Positions 62,264 to 64,000 of a stretch of 64,000 bases of DNA are shown here, piece after piece. The position numbers and the translations under genes are program-made. The notes below the pieces were generated by a model. That model made no database searches. It was not told where the DNA came from and was given only the letters and a program-made list of their open reading frames with translations. The stretch comes from Cytophagales bacterium CG12_big_fil_rev_8_21_14_0_65_40_12 (GTDB lineage Bacteria > Bacteroidota > Bacteroidia > Cytophagales > Cyclobacteriaceae). The stretch lies in the NCBI GenBank assembly GCA_002786855.1, contig PCUU01000092.1:52576-116575 (forward strand), in the 5' to 3' direction. The stretch's first letter is position 1, and each line of letters starts with the position of its first letter.

Positions 62264-62699
62264 TTCTTACATCATTATACTCATTCTTTTGCTTGTGTTA
62301 TCATGCAACAAAACCGAGGATAAATTGATACTCCTTAATAAGCAAATTAGAAAAATTAACCCTTCACTTCTAACTTTTGATCGAATTATTATAATTCCAG
62401 GTGAAGGTTGCGGGGGTTGTATTTCAAGTGCGACAAGTTATATAATTAGTGAAGAAATACCTCAAGACCTACGTATTCATACTGTTTTCACTAATGTCGG
62501 TGATTATAAACTTTTCAGAAATCAAATAGGATATCAATTAAACCCGGAAGATTATTCACTTGACAGTAGCAACTATCTACGGTTAGATAAAATATCGTCA
62601 ATATACCCACAATTAATAATCATTGAAAAAGGCAAGATAATTGGTGCCATTGACTTTGATCCAATTGCTAACCCAACACTGAAAAATCCGTTGAACTAG
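62241..62699 (+). CDS. Thioredoxin-like CGGC lipoprotein (module B)
   Basis: The 152-residue protein starts at TTG 62241 (MRYSNYNSSY), the only usual start in frame ahead of the signal. The lipobox is LVLSC, Cys22. Cys57-Gly-Gly-Cys60 lies after a hydrophobic strand (RIIIIPGEGCGGC), followed by helix and strand segments (FTNVGDYKLF, PQLIIIEKGKIIG), which fits a thioredoxin-like fold. It overlaps the DUF4221 gene, so translation is coupled. Reduction or reshuffling of the peptide's disulfides is a reasonable guess but unproven. Module A has no counterpart. Confidence 0.6.
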   Translation: MRYSNYNSSYIIILILLLVLSCNKTEDKLILLNKQIRKINPSLLTFDRIIIIPGEGCGGCISSATSYIISEEIPQDLRIHTVFTNVGDYKLFRNQIGYQLNPEDYSLDSSNYLRLDKISSIYPQLIIIEKGKIIGAIDFDPIANPTLKNPLN

Positions 62700-62883
62700 T
62701 TTAGCCAATTTCACTAGATAACCACCAGTCTATATTTTAGATAAGAAAGAATCTGTTTTTCATTCTCAAGAAATAAGTAATATTTACTCTCAAGATAAAC
62801 AACTGTAGCAAGGATAGGAGGAATGGGGTACTCTCTAATTTTTATATAACTGACTTATTAGTTTAAAATTCAATATTTAGCCC

Positions 62884-62891
62884 TATTTTTG
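62884..62891 (+). promoter_or_regulatory. Candidate -7 box for the RND adaptor operon
   Basis: TATTTTTG matches TANNTTTG, 6 bp before the chosen start at 62898. The -33 element is not clear. Confidence 0.4.
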
Positions 62892-62897
62892 GCTATT

Positions 62898-63962
62898 ATG
62901 AAACATTTTTTTTCGATAGTGATTTTAATGCTACTGTCTTTAGCTTGTCAACAGCAAAAAACTGTAGTTGAAGAGCCTGATCTTGAGGCCTTGCGCAAAG
63001 AAGTAAAACCAACCGAAGTGGCTGTGGCCACAGCTGAGTACAGGCCTTTTGAGTTTCTGGTCAATGCTACAGGCACCATTGAGTCGGTATATGAGCTCAA
63101 AATCAATTTCGAAACCAGCGGATACCTCGAAAAACTATCGATTCAAAATGGCCAAAGGGTCAAGAAAGGTCAGATCATCGGTCAACTTGAAAACCGAAAC
63201 GAAAGATTTGCCGTGGAAAAAGCCAAAGTTGCTGTTGAAAAGGCTTACCTCAACTACAGGAATGACTCTATCACCAGAGGAACTTCTATCAACAAAGACG
63301 TTATCAATACTTTCGAATTGAATTCAGGCCTAAAGGATGCTCGAATCAGCCTTCGCGAAGCCGAAATCAATCTTGAAAACACTATTTTAAAAGCACCTTC
63401 AGACGGTGTGATCGTGGATTTAGAATTCAAACAGGGCAGCTTAGTTTCTGCTGGCAATACCCTGTGCTCCATATACGACCCCAACAATTTAACACTCACC
63501 GCCAAGGTATTGGAAACCGACTTTGGCTTTCTCAGGTCTGGTCTTGTTGCAGATGTTTTTCCTTTGGCCCGCAGGACCCAATCCTTTGTGGCCCATGTTT
63601 CGGAAATCAATCCACGGGTAGATGAAAATGGAATGATTGAGGTAAAACTCAAATTAAAAGATACCGAGGGCTTGTTGCCCGGCATGAATGCCAATGCCAT
63701 TGTGCGTGTTCCTCAAGCCAAAAACATTATTGTGCCACGAGAAGCCTTGGTAATCAAAAGCGGCAAAGAAGTCATTTTCACTTTAGAAAATGGTTTGGCG
63801 AAATGGAAGTACGTGAAAACTGGTTTAGACAATGGCGTGGACATTGAAGTGCTGGAAGGCCTAGAAGATGGCAATAGCGTGATCATCAGCAACAACTTGC
63901 AAATTGCGCATGACGCAAGAGTAAGCATTGCGACTCAAGAACTTTCCACTTCGAACAATTAA
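62898..63962 (+). CDS. RND efflux periplasmic adaptor lipoprotein
   Basis: I start at the Met at 62898 (MKHFFSIVILMLLSLACQQ), 354 residues. An upstream TTG at 62889 adds three residues and overlaps the -7 box. The lipobox is LSLAC, Cys17. The order is barrel, lipoyl (INFETSGYLEKLSIQNGQRV), hairpin and MacA-like beta barrel (VEVLEGLEDGNSVIISNN-type repeat near the C-terminus). It joins inner-membrane RND permease and outer channel. The permease gene follows 5 bp after the stop. Confidence 0.9.
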   Translation: MKHFFSIVILMLLSLACQQQKTVVEEPDLEALRKEVKPTEVAVATAEYRPFEFLVNATGTIESVYELKINFETSGYLEKLSIQNGQRVKKGQIIGQLENRNERFAVEKAKVAVEKAYLNYRNDSITRGTSINKDVINTFELNSGLKDARISLREAEINLENTILKAPSDGVIVDLEFKQGSLVSAGNTLCSIYDPNNLTLTAKVLETDFGFLRSGLVADVFPLARRTQSFVAHVSEINPRVDENGMIEVKLKLKDTEGLLPGMNANAIVRVPQAKNIIVPREALVIKSGKEVIFTLENGLAKWKYVKTGLDNGVDIEVLEGLEDGNSVIISNNLQIAHDARVSIATQELSTSNN

Positions 63963-63967
63963 GTCAA

Positions 63968-64000
63968 ATGGTTAAATTTTTAATCAATAGACCTGTTGCC
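63968..64000 (+). CDS. RND efflux permease, start only (runs off window)
   Basis: ATG at 63968 begins MVKFLINRPVA, the classic N-terminus of RND permeases (F-x-x-R-P-V). Only 11 codons are in the window. It is directly downstream of the adaptor gene, so it is the second gene of that operon. Confidence 0.8.
   Translation, partial: MVKFLINRPVA

Overview
The window looks like the chromosome of a Bacteroidota bacterium of the Cytophagales type (a marine Roseivirga/Fulvivirga/Algoriphagus-like organism). This is inferred from family content (BatA, DUF4199, DUF4221, DUF4293, DUF1835, long NusB), from several exact or near matches to the Bacteroidota -7 promoter box TANNTTTG, from a scarcity of Shine-Dalgarno sites, and from moderate-to-low GC. 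No rRNA, CRISPR array, integrase or transposase is visible. One tRNA (His) is present.

Layout. 1-5.2 kb: the 3' part of a PspC/DUF2807 membrane gene, then an ECF sigma operon with a one-pass membrane partner and two paralogous outer-membrane barrel-like proteins. 5.3-7.3 kb: a small inserted module (four-Cys secreted peptide plus DUF4221 lipoprotein) lying between two nearly identical copies of the last 98 bp of the barrel gene. 8.1-15.1 kb: a phenylacetate block (TetR/PaaR-like regulator and paaABCD on +, paaE on -) with ergothioneine genes egtB-egtD between paaD and paaE. 15.3-21.1 kb: purB, then a TolC/FtsX-permease/adaptor export operon without its ATPase. 21.4-28.6 kb: methyltransferase, then a tight minus-strand operon BatA - dihydroorotase-like - two DUF4199 - two GT2 glycosyltransferases. 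28.7-39.1 kb: PadR pair, gcvP, M28 peptidase, DUF1835, DEAD-box helicase, pyrC, tRNA-His. 39.2-43.3 kb: an orphan-rich stretch. 43.3-48.4 kb: coaE-ybbR-yajC-DUF1573-ytxH-nusB operon and a Leu/Glu-type dehydrogenase. 48.6-55.5 kb: two half-ABC exporters, truA, thiolase, DUF4293. 55.5-64 kb: a solitary DUF4221 lipoprotein, FKBP, an RND permease, a second peptide-DUF4221 module with an added CxxC lipoprotein, and the start of a second RND system.

The most promising unexplained system is the repeated module: secreted four-cysteine peptide, then an intergenic hairpin, then a DUF4221 beta-propeller-like lipoprotein. It occurs twice (5.3-6.8 kb and 60.8-62.7 kb) with unrelated peptide sequences but the same gene order and a strong hairpin at the same place. 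One copy has a CGGC thioredoxin-like lipoprotein attached. The other is flanked by a gene-end duplication that suggests insertion. Function is unknown; a secreted disulfide peptide with a cell-surface partner is an inference.

Other points: tandemly duplicated PaaB, a PaaR-type operator, a dihydroorotase homologue without its metal HxH motif, and two convergent ABC half-transporters whose NBD degeneracies are complementary, as in heterodimeric exporters.
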